Shown: positions 16,717 to 25,543 of the stretch, in pieces | Layout of the letters: the number at the start of each line of letters is the position of its first letter | Numbering within the stretch: the stretch's first letter is position 1 | Assembly: GCF_001045445.1 (NCBI RefSeq) | Contig: NZ_LFNF01000003.1 | Coordinates: forward strand, 1-64,000 | Direction: 5' to 3' | Source: Chryseobacterium sp. BLS98 | Lineage (GTDB): Bacteria; Bacteroidota; Bacteroidia; Flavobacteriales; Weeksellaceae | DNA: 64,000 nt | The notes under the pieces: model-generated | Told to the model about the DNA's origin: nothing | Database searches by the model: none | What the model saw: the letters and a program-made list of their open reading frames with translations, nothing else | Translations under genes and position numbers: made by a program

Positions 16717-17229
16717 TTATGCCTGTTTTACAAACTGTAATTCTCCGGCTATTTTTACTTCATCACTTACCATTACGCCTCCTGCTTCAAGAGCTGCATT
16801 CCAGTTAAGTCCATAGTCTTTTCTGTTAATCTTCCCTTCAAAAGAAAATCCTGCTTTTGTATTTCCCCACGGATCAACGTTGATTCCACCGAAGTCTACA
16901 TCTAAAGTGATAGGTTTTGTAATACCGTTTACAGTAAGATTTCCTGTTACTTTATCATTTAAAGCCTGGGACTCAAATGTAATAGTAGGATATTGTTCCG
17001 CATTGAAAAATTCAGCCGATTTCAAATGGTTGTCTCTGTCTGTATTGTTCGTGAATACAGAATCAGTCTGTATGGTAGCGGTAGTTTTAGCGTTGGCGAA
17101 GCTATCGTCTTCAGATTCAATTTCAGCATTGAAAGTTCTGAAGCTTCCTTTTACATTAGAGATCATCATGTGTTTTACTTTGAAAGTAATTTCACTATGT
17201 GTTGGGTCTAGGTTCCATTTTGTTGCCAT
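16717..17229 (-). CDS. YceI family lipocalin-like protein
   Basis: A 170-residue YceI-domain protein covering almost the whole sequence: KWNLDPTHSEITFKVKHMMISNVKGSF at the start, then alternating strands to GELQFVKQ. The family folds as an eight-stranded antiparallel barrel that binds isoprenoids or amides. There is no signal peptide, so this member should be cytoplasmic, unlike the periplasmic E. coli YceI. The upstream gap holds a duplicated hairpin repeat. Confidence 0.92.
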   Translation of the reverse strand: MATKWNLDPTHSEITFKVKHMMISNVKGSFRTFNAEIESEDDSFANAKTTATIQTDSVFTNNTDRDNHLKSAEFFNAEQYPTITFESQALNDKVTGNLTVNGITKPITLDVDFGGINVDPWGNTKAGFSFEGKINRKDYGLNWNAALEAGGVMVSDEVKIAGELQFVKQA

Positions 17230-17322
17230 TGTATTGTATTTTTTGTTTGTTATTAATACTGTAAATGTAGGTTGGAGAACATATACAAATCATTGATTTA
17301 GGTTAAGAAATGAGATTGAGAT

Positions 17323-17493
17323 GTGAATGGTCAATTTTGCTTTGCAAGTGAATGGTCAATAATTAGTACTGATTAATTCACTATTGACAATTGACGATTC
17401 ACTCAAAGTTCATGTGAATGATTGGTTTTGCTTCGAGAATCAATAGTCAATAATTAGTACTGCAAAAATCACCATTGACAATTTACCCTTCAC
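17323..17493. repeat. Two tandem 80-nt copies of an AT-rich hairpin element
   Basis: Copies at 17323-17402 and 17414-17493 have the same length and share TTTTGCTT, GTCAATAATTAGTACTG and ATTGACAATT at matching offsets. Inside copy 1 the ends GTGAATGGTCAAT and ATTGACGATTCAC are inverted repeats (12 of 13). The second copy is more degenerate. Confidence 0.8.
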
Positions 17494-17583
17494 ACTAATT
17501 CCTCCCTATTTTTCCTACCATTAAGTTAAGAATTTATTTTTATCAGTACATTAATTCTGTTTTATGAATGTTTTATTTTAACA

Positions 17584-17617
17584 TTTGTTAACGGATGGTT
17601 TTTATTTCTTATTTTTG
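17584..17617 (+). promoter_or_regulatory. Bacteroidota-type promoter of the DPP-IV-like gene
   Basis: TTTG at 17584-17587 and TATTTTTG at 17610-17617, separated by 22 bp, fit the -33/-7 pattern (TTTG ... TAnnTTTG). The ATG follows 20 bp after the -7 box. Confidence 0.6.
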
Positions 17618-17636
17618 AAGGATTCAATTTTATGCA

Positions 17637-19778
17637 ATGAAATTATATAGATTTTCTTTATTGATGATGGTTTTGGGTAGTTCTGCAATAGCACAGACCC
17701 AAAAATTTACAATGGCGGAGGCAGTGAACGGACTGAGGACAAATCTGGCCGTAAAAAACATTTCCCAATTTTCCTGGACAGCAGACGGTAAATCATATAT
17801 CCAGGCTGTAAAAGGCGGTTATCTCATTACCGATCTTAAGACCAGCAAACAGGATACACTCGTATCTTTAACTCAGTTAAACAAATCATTTTCTGATGCT
17901 CAGCTGAAAGCCGTTCCACAGATTAAATTCATCAGCGGGTCAAGCGGTTATTTTAATGCCAATGATAAAATGTTCTGGATCGAGAAATCCGGCAACGACT
18001 GGAAAGTAAAAACAACTGCTGCAGTTGACGCGAATGCTTCTAATGTAAAAGTATTCGGAGATAACCAAACCTTTGCATTTACTGTAAAAAATAATTTATT
18101 CGTTAATAAAAACGGAAAAACAGTGGCTATAACCAACGACTCTGATGAAAATATCATCAACGGCGGTGCAGCAGTCCACAGAAATGAATTCGGGATCGAT
18201 ACAGGAATTTTCCCTGCACCCAATTCAGAAGCAGTTGTATTTTACAGAATGGATCAGACCATGGTAGCGGATTATCCTGTTATTGACTGGTCCGTAACGC
18301 CGGCAGTGAACCACAATATCAAGTATCCAATGGCAGGGCAGAAATCCCATGAAGTAACTTTAGGGGTTTATAATATCAAAAATCAGTCAACCACTTTCCT
18401 TAAAATTGAAGGCGAAAAAGATCAGTATCTTACAGCGGTTACATGGAGTCCGGATTCAAAATATATTTTTGTTGCAGTTCTGAACCGTGGTCAGAATCAT
18501 ATGAAAATGAATCAGTACGATGCGGCTACAGGAAATCTGGTAAAAACTTTGTTTGAAGAAACCAGTGATAAATATGTAGAGCCTCAGCATCCGCTTACTT
18601 TTTTCCCGAATTCCAATACAGATTTTATCTGGCAGAGCCAGAGAACCGGTTATAATCATCTGTTCCACTACAGCCTTGAGAAAGGACTTGTTGCCCAGAT
18701 CACTAAGGGAGATTGGCTGGTAACCGATATTTTAGGCTTTAATGAGAAGAAAAAGGAGATCTATTTCACCTCTACGAAAGAAACACCTCTGGAAAAGCAT
18801 TTATACAAAATCAACTGGACGAACTTCAAAATGCAGCGTCTGGATGATGCATCAGGGGTACATACAGGAATCCTGAGCAGTGACGGGAATTACCTTTATG
18901 ATGCTTACAGCAATGCAGGCACGCCGAAATCTGTCAATATCATTAATACAAATACGGCGAAGTCCACTAATATTCTTACAGCAGAAAATACATTGAAAAA
19001 TTATCAGAGACCTGAAATTAAAAATGTAGAATTAAAAGCTGATGACGGAACACCGCTTTACGGGAAGATCATCCTTCCGACAGATTTCGATGCCACCAAA
19101 AAATATCCGGTAATCGTTTATCTTTATAACGGACCCCACCTGCAGCTTGTAACCAATACCTTCCCGGCATCAGGAAACCTTTGGTACGAATACATGGCGC
19201 AAAACGGATACATTATTTTCACCATGGACGGAAGAGGTTCTGCTAACCGTGGAATGAAGTTTGAGCAGGCAGTGTTCAGAAACCTTGGGACTACCGAAAT
19301 GAACGACCAGATGAAAGGCGTAGATTACTTAAAGTCCCTTCCTTATGTAGATTCCCAAAGAATGGGTATTCACGGATGGAGCTTTGGAGGATTTATGACC
19401 ACAAGCTTTATGCTTCGCAATCCTGATGTTTTCAAAGTTGGCGTTGCCGGAGGTCCTGTGATCGACTGGAAAATGTACGAAATTATGTACGGTGAAAGAT
19501 ATATGGATACCCCGCAGGAAAACCCTCAGGGATATGCCACGGCTAATCTTCTTGACAAAGTTCAGAATCTGAAAGGAAAATTACTGATGATTCATGGAGC
19601 TCAGGATGATGTAGTGGTTTGGCAGCATTCCGTCAAGTTTATCAAAGCTGCCGTAGATAATGGAGTTCAGCTGGATTATTTTGTGTATCCGGGGCATCCG
19701 CATAATGTAATCGGAAAGGACAGGGTTCACCTGATGCAAAAAGTAACCGATTACTTTGATCAGTATCTGAAAAAGTAA
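17637..19778 (+). CDS. S9 family prolyl peptidase (dipeptidyl peptidase IV-like)
   Basis: A 713-residue secreted serine peptidase with a signal peptide (MKLYRFSLLMMVLGSSAIAQ). The N-terminal two-thirds form the DPP-IV-type beta-propeller; the catalytic alpha/beta-hydrolase domain is at the C-terminus. Ser582 lies in GWSFGG, Asp657 in HGAQDDVV, and His687 or His689 in GHPHN is the third triad member. DPP-IV enzymes remove X-Pro dipeptides; this fits peptide scavenging in the periplasm or outside the cell. Length matches the family. A terminator follows, so it is monocistronic. Confidence 0.92.
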   Translation: MKLYRFSLLMMVLGSSAIAQTQKFTMAEAVNGLRTNLAVKNISQFSWTADGKSYIQAVKGGYLITDLKTSKQDTLVSLTQLNKSFSDAQLKAVPQIKFISGSSGYFNANDKMFWIEKSGNDWKVKTTAAVDANASNVKVFGDNQTFAFTVKNNLFVNKNGKTVAITNDSDENIINGGAAVHRNEFGIDTGIFPAPNSEAVVFYRMDQTMVADYPVIDWSVTPAVNHNIKYPMAGQKSHEVTLGVYNIKNQSTTFLKIEGEKDQYLTAVTWSPDSKYIFVAVLNRGQNHMKMNQYDAATGNLVKTLFEETSDKYVEPQHPLTFFPNSNTDFIWQSQRTGYNHLFHYSLEKGLVAQITKGDWLVTDILGFNEKKKEIYFTSTKETPLEKHLYKINWTNFKMQRLDDASGVHTGILSSDGNYLYDAYSNAGTPKSVNIINTNTAKSTNILTAENTLKNYQRPEIKNVELKADDGTPLYGKIILPTDFDATKKYPVIVYLYNGPHLQLVTNTFPASGNLWYEYMAQNGYIIFTMDGRGSANRGMKFEQAVFRNLGTTEMNDQMKGVDYLKSLPYVDSQRMGIHGWSFGGFMTTSFMLRNPDVFKVGVAGGPVIDWKMYEIMYGERYMDTPQENPQGYATANLLDKVQNLKGKLLMIHGAQDDVVVWQHSVKFIKAAVDNGVQLDYFVYPGHPHNVIGKDRVHLMQKVTDYFDQYLKK

Positions 19779-19807
19779 AAAAATCCAGCCGGAAGGCTGG
19801 ATTTTTT
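19777..19807. terminator. Bidirectional intrinsic terminator
   Basis: AATCCAGCC (19782-19790) and GGCTGGATT (19795-19803) around GGAA, flanked by A and T runs; it serves the DPP-IV-like gene and the convergent gene at 19832. Confidence 0.88.
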
Positions 19808-19831
19808 AATGCTCAGATTATTTTATCAGGC

Positions 19832-20638
19832 TTAGTCATAAAATTCTTTGATTACATAAGTACCATTATTGATTCTTTTCAGTTCTTTTATTAAATAATA
19901 TCTATGCAGGAAACCTGTCAAGATCACTATTTTTTTACCAGGGTAATTTTCAGCTATTTTATAAATATTTTTAGCCATAGTCTGGTTTCTGAGATCCCAA
20001 AAACCGGACATCAATGTAAAACCATCTTTATAGCTGATCTTTTCACCATTGGGTTTCACAACAAATTTTTTTACAAATTCAGATCTTCCCTCAACGATCT
20101 TTAAAAGTCCGGAATATTGAGCATTCTGTCTTTTTTCAGAAATTTTATCTGTAGCAGGTTTATTGAAATTCTCCGGAGATAATTCTGCAATTTTCATCAA
20201 ATCCTGAGTTGTTCCGAGATAGTTCTCATAGATTTTAACTTCCGAGGGTGCTAATTTTTTGGCTTTGTAGAGGCTGTCAATCAATTTTACGGCTAAATTA
20301 TCTGTCGGAACCATTCCCGTGTCTTTTCTATACTGATTCCTGTTTTCAAAATCAAAAGGAAACCTTAATGTTCCCGGGAATTTTAGTTTATATAAATTGC
20401 TTGCCGTTATTTCATTTCCTTTAAGGCTTTTATCTGATTCATATTCCTTCATACCTTCGCTGTCTACTTCATGAAGGATAATGTCCGGTTGTACTTTTTC
20501 AAGGATGCTGAACAGTATTTTAGGGTGATAATTGGGCACGCTGTCATGAATATTACCAATGATGTAAATTTTGGTTTTGCTTTGCGAAAAGTAAAGACAG
20601 GTTGATAATGTCAAAAGTAAAGAAAAAAAAGATTTCAT
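19832..20638 (-). CDS. Secreted protein, TraB/ChaN-like N-terminal motif
   Basis: A 268-residue protein with a signal peptide (MKSFFSLLLTLSTCLYFS). The mature start, KIYIIGNIHDS followed by QPDIILHEVDSEG, resembles the GxxH...EV/LE pattern of TraB/ChaN-type proteins (also DUF5694), but similarity is limited and I am not sure. GFLHRYYLIKEL near the C-terminus supplies another histidine as in those families. I use the ATG at 20638: the longer frame to 20689 would cover a well-matched promoter (20661-20690). Function unknown; possibly a metal-dependent hydrolase. Confidence 0.75.
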   Translation of the reverse strand: MKSFFSLLLTLSTCLYFSQSKTKIYIIGNIHDSVPNYHPKILFSILEKVQPDIILHEVDSEGMKEYESDKSLKGNEITASNLYKLKFPGTLRFPFDFENRNQYRKDTGMVPTDNLAVKLIDSLYKAKKLAPSEVKIYENYLGTTQDLMKIAELSPENFNKPATDKISEKRQNAQYSGLLKIVEGRSEFVKKFVVKPNGEKISYKDGFTLMSGFWDLRNQTMAKNIYKIAENYPGKKIVILTGFLHRYYLIKELKRINNGTYVIKEFYD

Positions 20639-20660
20639 TTTTTTAAATTGTGATAAGTCC

Positions 20661-20690
20661 CAAATATAGGAAAAATCCGTTCTTATCAAA
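20661..20690 (-). promoter_or_regulatory. Promoter deciding the start of the 19832-20638 gene
   Basis: On the minus strand TTTG (20690-20687) and TATATTTG (20668-20661) are 18 bp apart, a full -33/-7 pair. A transcript from it starts near 20655, so translation must begin at the ATG at 20638. Confidence 0.65.
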
Positions 20691-20726
20691 GATCAATGTT
20701 TTTGATCTCCGGCATTCGTAATTTTG
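20691..20726 (+). promoter_or_regulatory. Palindrome and -7 box upstream of the luciferase-like gene
   Basis: TAATTTTG at 20719-20726 matches TAnnTTTG, 33 bp before the ATG at 20760. GATCAA (20691-20696) and TTGATC (20702-20707) form an inverted repeat lying between the two divergent promoters, a possible regulator site. No regulator is encoded nearby. Confidence 0.35.
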
Positions 20727-20759
20727 CTTATCTAAAATGTAAAACATAAAATCAGAAAT

Positions 20760-21785
20760 ATGGAATTAGGAATAGGAATGTTTGGGGACCTGGCTTTTGA
20801 CCAGGCGACCGGAAAATATAGAGATGCAGGGGTAAAGATCCGTGAAATATTGGATCAGGTAAAATTAATGGATGAGGTAGGAATTGATGTTTTTGCCATG
20901 GGAGAGCATCACCGTCCGGATTATGCAGTTTCCTCACCGGAAATGGTACTGGCTGCAGCAGCGAGCATTACCAAAAATATAAGGCTGGCAAGCGGAGTAA
21001 CGGTTTTGAGTTCTTCGGAACCTGTAAAAGTATATGAAGATTTTTCAACCTTAGACCTGATATCAGACGGAAGAGCTGAAATATTTGTAGGAAGGGGAAG
21101 TTTTATCGAATCATTTCCGTTGTATGGATACTCATTGAATGATTATGAAGAGCTTTTTGATGAAAAACTGGAATTATTGTTAAAAATCAATTCGGAAGAA
21201 AATGTAACCTGGTCCGGAAAGCTTCGCGCTCCGATGCAGAATCAAACCGTCTATCCGAGAGCAAAAAATGATGGAAAACTTTCAATCTGGAGAGCGGTAG
21301 GAGGAACTCCTCAATCTGTTTTAAGCGCTGCAAAATTAGGGATGCCTTTAGTGGTAGCCATCATCGGAGGAATGCCTGTGCAGTTTAGAAACCTGGTGGA
21401 ATTCTATAAGCAGGAATATCAAAAAGCCGGACATGATCTTTCCAAAATGCAGATTGCCATCCATTCCCACACCTTTGTAAGCGATGATCAGACTGTTGTA
21501 GACGGATATTTCAACAACTATAAATCACAGATGGACAGAATCGGGGCGTCCAGAGGCTGGGCTCCTTACACCAAAATGCAGTATGACGGAGGAAGAGGAA
21601 GAGACGGGGCATTATTTATAGGAAGCCCGGCAGAAGTAGCGGATAAAATTGCCTACATGAAGGAAATCTTTGGAATTACTAGATTTATCGGGCATATGGA
21701 TGTCGGCGATCCTGCCCACGATGTCATGATGAAATCCATTGAATTGTTCGGCGAAAAAGTAAAACCGGCTATTCAGAATCTTTAA
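20760..21785 (+). CDS. LLM class flavin-dependent oxidoreductase (luciferase-like)
   Basis: A 341-residue bacterial-luciferase-like monooxygenase with a TIM-barrel fold and FMN/F420-type cofactor use. MELGIGMFGD at the start, EHHRPDYAVSSPEMVLAAAA near residue 50 and RLASGVTVLSS form the conserved strands; AEIFVGRGS binds the flavin phosphate. The substrate is unknown; members oxidise alkanes, sulfonates or aldehydes. It is divergent from the secreted TraB-like gene and ends at its own terminator. Confidence 0.88.
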   Translation: MELGIGMFGDLAFDQATGKYRDAGVKIREILDQVKLMDEVGIDVFAMGEHHRPDYAVSSPEMVLAAAASITKNIRLASGVTVLSSSEPVKVYEDFSTLDLISDGRAEIFVGRGSFIESFPLYGYSLNDYEELFDEKLELLLKINSEENVTWSGKLRAPMQNQTVYPRAKNDGKLSIWRAVGGTPQSVLSAAKLGMPLVVAIIGGMPVQFRNLVEFYKQEYQKAGHDLSKMQIAIHSHTFVSDDQTVVDGYFNNYKSQMDRIGASRGWAPYTKMQYDGGRGRDGALFIGSPAEVADKIAYMKEIFGITRFIGHMDVGDPAHDVMMKSIELFGEKVKPAIQNL

Positions 21786-21790
21786 AATAG

Positions 21791-21820
21791 AATCCTGCTG
21801 TATGTCAGCAGGATTTTCTT
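21791..21820 (+). terminator. Intrinsic terminator after the luciferase-like gene
   Basis: AATCCTGCTG (21791-21800) pairs with CAGCAGGATT (21806-21815), followed by a short T-rich run. Confidence 0.8.
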
Positions 21821-21866
21821 ATAGAAATATTAATCTTATAATTATTACTTTTACAAAAAAATAGCA

Positions 21867-22118
21867 ATGCAGGAACCGTCCAAAGATCCGCTACACGGAA
21901 AAAGACTGGATGCCATTCTTGAAGAACTGGTAGAATACTACGAAGGTTTCGAGAAACTTGGCGAGCAGATCAATATAAAATGTTTTACAGATAATCCCAG
22001 CATCAGCTCTTCACTGAAGTTTCTCAGAAAAACACCCTGGGCGAGAACCAAAGTGGAAAGCCTGTACCTCTATGTATTAAGACAGAAAAAAAAGAACGAA
22101 TCAAAAAGAAGAGATTAA
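21867..22118 (+). CDS. VF530 family (DUF2132) DNA-binding-like protein
   Basis: An 83-residue protein covering the VF530/DUF2132 family: DPLHGKRLDAILEELVEYYEG at the start, IKCFTDNPSISSSLKFLRKTPWAR in the middle. The fold is small and all-helical, and a family member has been described as DNA-binding. The tail (RQKKKNESKRRD) is strongly basic. Cytoplasmic; precise role unknown. Confidence 0.9.
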   Translation: MQEPSKDPLHGKRLDAILEELVEYYEGFEKLGEQINIKCFTDNPSISSSLKFLRKTPWARTKVESLYLYVLRQKKKNESKRRD

Positions 22119-22167
22119 AAGGTTTTTTGTTTTAACGGTTTTCCGCAATCAATCATTTCAAAAATAG

Positions 22168-22175
22168 TATATTTG
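22168..22175 (+). promoter_or_regulatory. Candidate -7 box TATATTTG for the FKBP gene
   Basis: Exact TAnnTTTG match 42 bp before the ATG at 22218. A short leader containing gtgaaaagcgtcac follows. No -33 TTG at good spacing. Confidence 0.5.
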
Positions 22176-22217
22176 TGATGTTAATCGTGAAAAGCGTCAC
22201 GAAAAAAAGAGAAAAAT

Positions 22218-22718
22218 ATGACAATTGAAAACAACCATGTTGTAGCAGTAAGTTACATACTTCATACCATCGAAGAAGATGGGAGCAAGATTCTTGTTGA
22301 AGAAACAACCGCAGAAAATCCGCTTACATTTTTATATGGGGTAGGAAGAATGATTCCAAAATTTGAGCAAAATATTCAGGGTCTGAAAGCAGGAGATAAA
22401 GCATCTTTCGTGATTCAGCCTGAAGAAGCTTACGGAGAAAAAGATCCGAATTCAATCGTGCAGTTGCCGCTTGATATGTTCCAGGAATCTGGAACTCCAC
22501 CTGTAGGAGCTATTTTACCTCTATCAGATGGTCAGGGTAATAATTTTCAGGCTTTTGTGGTGGAAGTAACTCCAGAAGGAGTAGTAGCAGACCTTAACCA
22601 TCCAATGGCTGGGAAAGTGTTAGATTTCCAGGTGGAAATTTTAAATACACGTCCGGCAACGGAAGAAGAACTGGCACATGGCCACTCTCATGGAATTGAC
22701 GGGACAGATGCCCACTAA
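22218..22718 (+). CDS. FKBP-type peptidyl-prolyl isomerase, SlyD-like
   Basis: A 166-residue cis-trans prolyl isomerase/chaperone. The FKBP half (about 1-70) holds LTFLYGVGRMIPKFEQNIQGLKAGDK and the inserted-flap region follows (EEAYGEKDPNSIVQLPLDMF); LNHPMAGKVLDFQVEIL closes the fold. The C-terminus is His-rich (HGHSHGIDGTDAH), a shorter version of the SlyD metal-binding tail. Cytoplasmic. A terminator separates it from YchJ. Confidence 0.93.
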   Translation: MTIENNHVVAVSYILHTIEEDGSKILVEETTAENPLTFLYGVGRMIPKFEQNIQGLKAGDKASFVIQPEEAYGEKDPNSIVQLPLDMFQESGTPPVGAILPLSDGQGNNFQAFVVEVTPEGVVADLNHPMAGKVLDFQVEILNTRPATEEELAHGHSHGIDGTDAH

Positions 22719-22727
22719 ACCATAATG

Positions 22728-22758
22728 AAATGTCCGGATTTTTTCCGGACATTTTTTT
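22728..22758. terminator. Bidirectional intrinsic terminator
   Basis: AAATGTCCGGA (22728-22738) pairs with TCCGGACATTT (22744-22754) and continues into a T-run; it lies between the convergent FKBP and YchJ genes. Confidence 0.85.
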
Positions 22759-23134
22759 ATTCTAAAAATTCTCCGCTCACATAAAACCAACGGTTTTGAA
22801 TCATTTTGAATCTCGATAATTCGTGATGAACCTGCTGATGTCCCTTCTCATCGGTATAAAAGGCTTTAAATTCAACCTTGCTCACAGAGGGCTTATCTAT
22901 AATTTCCAGTTTTGTCCAGGTATTAATTTCACCCCATTCCTGCAGATCTTTTTTATTGTGAAATTGTCTTTTAACGGGAGATGTAGTTTCCATTAAATAA
23001 TCTCCATTGGGAATTGCAAAAGCAGAAAACCTTGAACGCATTAAAGCTTCAGCAGTTGGAGCATGCTTTTCTCCTGTATGATAAGGTTTACAGCATTCCT
23101 CGTAAGGTTTCCCGGAACAGCAGGGACAATCCAT
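22757..23134 (-). CDS. YchJ family protein with SEC-C zinc motif
   Basis: A 125-residue protein. CPCCSGKPYEECCKPYH (3-19) is a SEC-C type zinc-binding motif, followed by EALMRSRFSAFAIPNGDYLMETT, the core of the YchJ/DUF domain with an NTF2-like fold. Length is typical of the single-SEC-C version. Function is unknown; the SEC-C motif in SecA contacts SecB. Cytoplasmic; monocistronic. Confidence 0.92.
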   Translation of the reverse strand: MDCPCCSGKPYEECCKPYHTGEKHAPTAEALMRSRFSAFAIPNGDYLMETTSPVKRQFHNKKDLQEWGEINTWTKLEIIDKPSVSKVEFKAFYTDEKGHQQVHHELSRFKMIQNRWFYVSGEFLE

Positions 23135-23181
23135 ATTATATTCAATTTTTTATTAGAAATCCAAAAATAGAGATTTTATCA

Positions 23182-23300
23182 ATAGAAATGGCTTTAGCCC
23201 GTTGATTCCGGCAGAAATATGATATCATTATAATTCAAAATATAGAAATGGGCTTCAGCCTCATTTAAAAAATGAAAAAATTCTTCTGGCTTTAGCCAAA
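23182..23300. repeat. Cluster of GGCTTTAGCC palindromic repeats
   Basis: Three copies of GGCTT(T/C)AGCC at 23190-23199, 23251-23260 and 23288-23297. The first two share an upstream word ATAGAAATGG and are spaced about 60 bp. The same core forms the terminator stem at 45250-45265. This looks like a dispersed REP-type element. Confidence 0.75.
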
Positions 23301-23304
23301 ACCT

Positions 23305-23334
23305 AAAAAAAGAAGCACTCTTTCGAATGCTTCT
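23305..23334 (-). terminator. Intrinsic terminator of the peptidyl-dipeptidase gene
   Basis: AGAAGCA (23311-23317) pairs with TGCTTCT (23328-23334); on the minus strand a T-run follows. Located 9 bp past the stop codon. Confidence 0.75.
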
Positions 23335-23343
23335 CTGTAGAAT

Positions 23344-25485
23344 TTATTTGATGAAACCTCTGTTTCTCAATAAAGGCTTAATGTCCGGATCATGTCCTGT
23401 AAAATCTCTAAATGCCTGGTTAAGGTCCACGGAATTTCCTACGGAAAGAATATATTTCCTGAAACGGTCTCCGTTTTCTCTTGTAAGGCCTCCGTTATTT
23501 TTGATCCATTCCCATGCATCATTATCAAGGGTTTCAGACCAAAGATAAGCGTAATATCCTGCTGAATAACCTCCGCCCCAGATGTGGGCAAAATAAGGAG
23601 TATGGTATCTCGGAGGTACTGTTGCTAAAGTAAATCCGTGGCTGGCTAATGATTGTTTTTCAAAATCAAGAACCGGAATTAACTGGCTTTCATTGGTTAC
23701 TGTATGCCAATCCATATCCAGGGCAGCTGCAGAAACAAGTTCTGTTGTCATATATCCCTGGTTGAAAGTAGCTGCTTTTTTAATTTTATCAACCAAAGCC
23801 TGTGGAATCGGCTGCTTTGTTTCGTAGTGAATTGCATAATTCTTAAGAACTACAGGATCTAAAGCCCAGTGCTCATTGATTTGTGAAGGGAATTCTACAA
23901 AATCTCTCGGAACACTCGTTCCTGAAAGGGACGGATATTTCTGGCTTGCAAACATTCCGTGGATAGAGTGCCCGAATTCGTGGAACATCGTCGAAACATC
24001 ATCATAGCTGATCAGGGAAGGTTTTCCCGGAGCCGGCTTCTGGTAATTATAGCAGTTTACAATCACAGGTTTCGTTCCTAAAAGATAAGACTGCTCAACA
24101 AAGTTGCTCATCCATGCACCTCCGTTTTTAGAATCTCTGGTATAGAAATCAAGATAATAGATCGCAATAGATTTTCCATCGTGGTCAAAAACCTCGTAGG
24201 TTACTACATCCGGATGATAAACAGGAAGATCTGTTCTCTTTTTAAATGTCAGTCCATAGAACTTTTCAGCGGCGTAGAAAACCCCTTTTTCCAAAACAGT
24301 AGTTACTTCAAAATAAGGTTTGATCTGGTTTTCATCAAGGTCGTATTTTGCCTTTCTTACCTGTTCTGCATAGAAGTTCCAGTCCCAGGGCTCTACTTTG
24401 AAGCCTCCCTTCTGCTGATCGATGAGGTCCTGAATATCTTTTGCTTCACGTCTTGCCGTTTCTACAGCAGGAGTAGCGATCTGGTTCATTAATTTGGTAG
24501 CTGCCTCAGGTGTTTTAGCCATCTGATCCTGAAGTTTCCATTCGGCAAAGCTTTTCTTGCCCAGAATCTGCGCTTTTTTAAGTCTTAGCTTGGCAAGCTT
24601 TTCAATTGTTTCGCGGGTATCATTTCCATCGCCTTTTTCAGCTCTCAGCCATGATGCTTTGAACAGCTTCTCTCTTGTCGCTCTGTTTTTTAAATTTTGA
24701 AGAAGAGGCTGCTGCGTTGTATTCTGAAGGGCAAGAAGATATTTTCCCGGTTGTCCTGCAGTTTTAGCATCAGTTGCTGCTGCTTCGATTTCATCAGCAG
24801 AAAGTCCGTCAAGTTCTTTAACATCAGAGAAAAATACACCTCCCTGCTTTCTTGCTTCCAACAGTTTATTGGAATATTGGGTAGAAAGTGAAGCGAGCTC
24901 CTGATTGATCTGCTTTAATTTTTCTTTATCAGCCGAAGAAAGATTGGCTCCTGCAATTTCAAAGTTCTGCTTATAATACTGAACCAGTTTTTTGCTTTCA
25001 GGATCTAAACCATCTTCCTTAATGGATTTAATTCTTTTATATAAATTTTCATTCAGGTACATTTTGTCAGAATGCGCAGCAAAAATAGGGGCGTATTCTT
25101 CATCTAAAGCCTGAAGGGTAGGGTTGGTATTCGCGCTTGTAAGATTGGAAAATACAATAGTAGCTCTTCTTAAAACCTCACCGCTTTTTTCCAGGGCTAC
25201 AATAGTGTTTTCGAAAGTAGGGGCTTCCGGGTTATCGGCGATTTTCAGAATTTCAGCATCGTGCTGTTTAAGTCCGAAATCGAAAGCCGGTTTGAAATGT
25301 TCATTTTTAATTTTATCGAATTCCGGAGCCTCATACTGAAGCTTGCTTTTCTTCATAAAAGGGTTTGAAGACAGGGATGGATCGGTAACAGGAGTTTCCT
25401 GTTGAGTGTCGGTTTTCTTCATGGTAGTACAAGATTGATTAAGTGCCAGAGCAGAAATTAACAATACCGATGAAATATTTTTCAT
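23344..25485 (-). CDS. dcp: M3 family peptidyl-dipeptidase (Dcp-like)
   Basis: A 713-residue zinc metallopeptidase. HEFGHSIHGM, near residue 500, gives the HExxH zinc motif, and the downstream SQINEHWALDP glutamate completes the site; family M3 enzymes release C-terminal dipeptides from oligopeptides. The N-terminus (MKNISSVLLISALALNQSC) looks like a lipoprotein or secretory signal, so this one acts in the periplasm or at the outer membrane, unlike cytosolic E. coli Dcp. Its length matches the family. It is divergent from the head-GIN lipoprotein. Confidence 0.92.
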   Translation of the reverse strand: MKNISSVLLISALALNQSCTTMKKTDTQQETPVTDPSLSSNPFMKKSKLQYEAPEFDKIKNEHFKPAFDFGLKQHDAEILKIADNPEAPTFENTIVALEKSGEVLRRATIVFSNLTSANTNPTLQALDEEYAPIFAAHSDKMYLNENLYKRIKSIKEDGLDPESKKLVQYYKQNFEIAGANLSSADKEKLKQINQELASLSTQYSNKLLEARKQGGVFFSDVKELDGLSADEIEAAATDAKTAGQPGKYLLALQNTTQQPLLQNLKNRATREKLFKASWLRAEKGDGNDTRETIEKLAKLRLKKAQILGKKSFAEWKLQDQMAKTPEAATKLMNQIATPAVETARREAKDIQDLIDQQKGGFKVEPWDWNFYAEQVRKAKYDLDENQIKPYFEVTTVLEKGVFYAAEKFYGLTFKKRTDLPVYHPDVVTYEVFDHDGKSIAIYYLDFYTRDSKNGGAWMSNFVEQSYLLGTKPVIVNCYNYQKPAPGKPSLISYDDVSTMFHEFGHSIHGMFASQKYPSLSGTSVPRDFVEFPSQINEHWALDPVVLKNYAIHYETKQPIPQALVDKIKKAATFNQGYMTTELVSAAALDMDWHTVTNESQLIPVLDFEKQSLASHGFTLATVPPRYHTPYFAHIWGGGYSAGYYAYLWSETLDNDAWEWIKNNGGLTRENGDRFRKYILSVGNSVDLNQAFRDFTGHDPDIKPLLRNRGFIK

Positions 25486-25543
25486 AAATTAGTTGTTATT
25501 AAAGTATAAAGATATTAAAACTTAATTTATAAAAGCAGTAAAC

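Larger units (their letters stand above)
17230..17636. other. 407-nt gene-free stretch between divergent genes
   Basis: No convincing ORF. It contains the tandem 80-nt hairpin duplication (17323-17402 and 17414-17493) and, at its right end, the promoter of the DPP-IV-like gene. I found no consensus -7 box for YceI on the minus strand in the first 100 nt. Confidence 0.8.
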
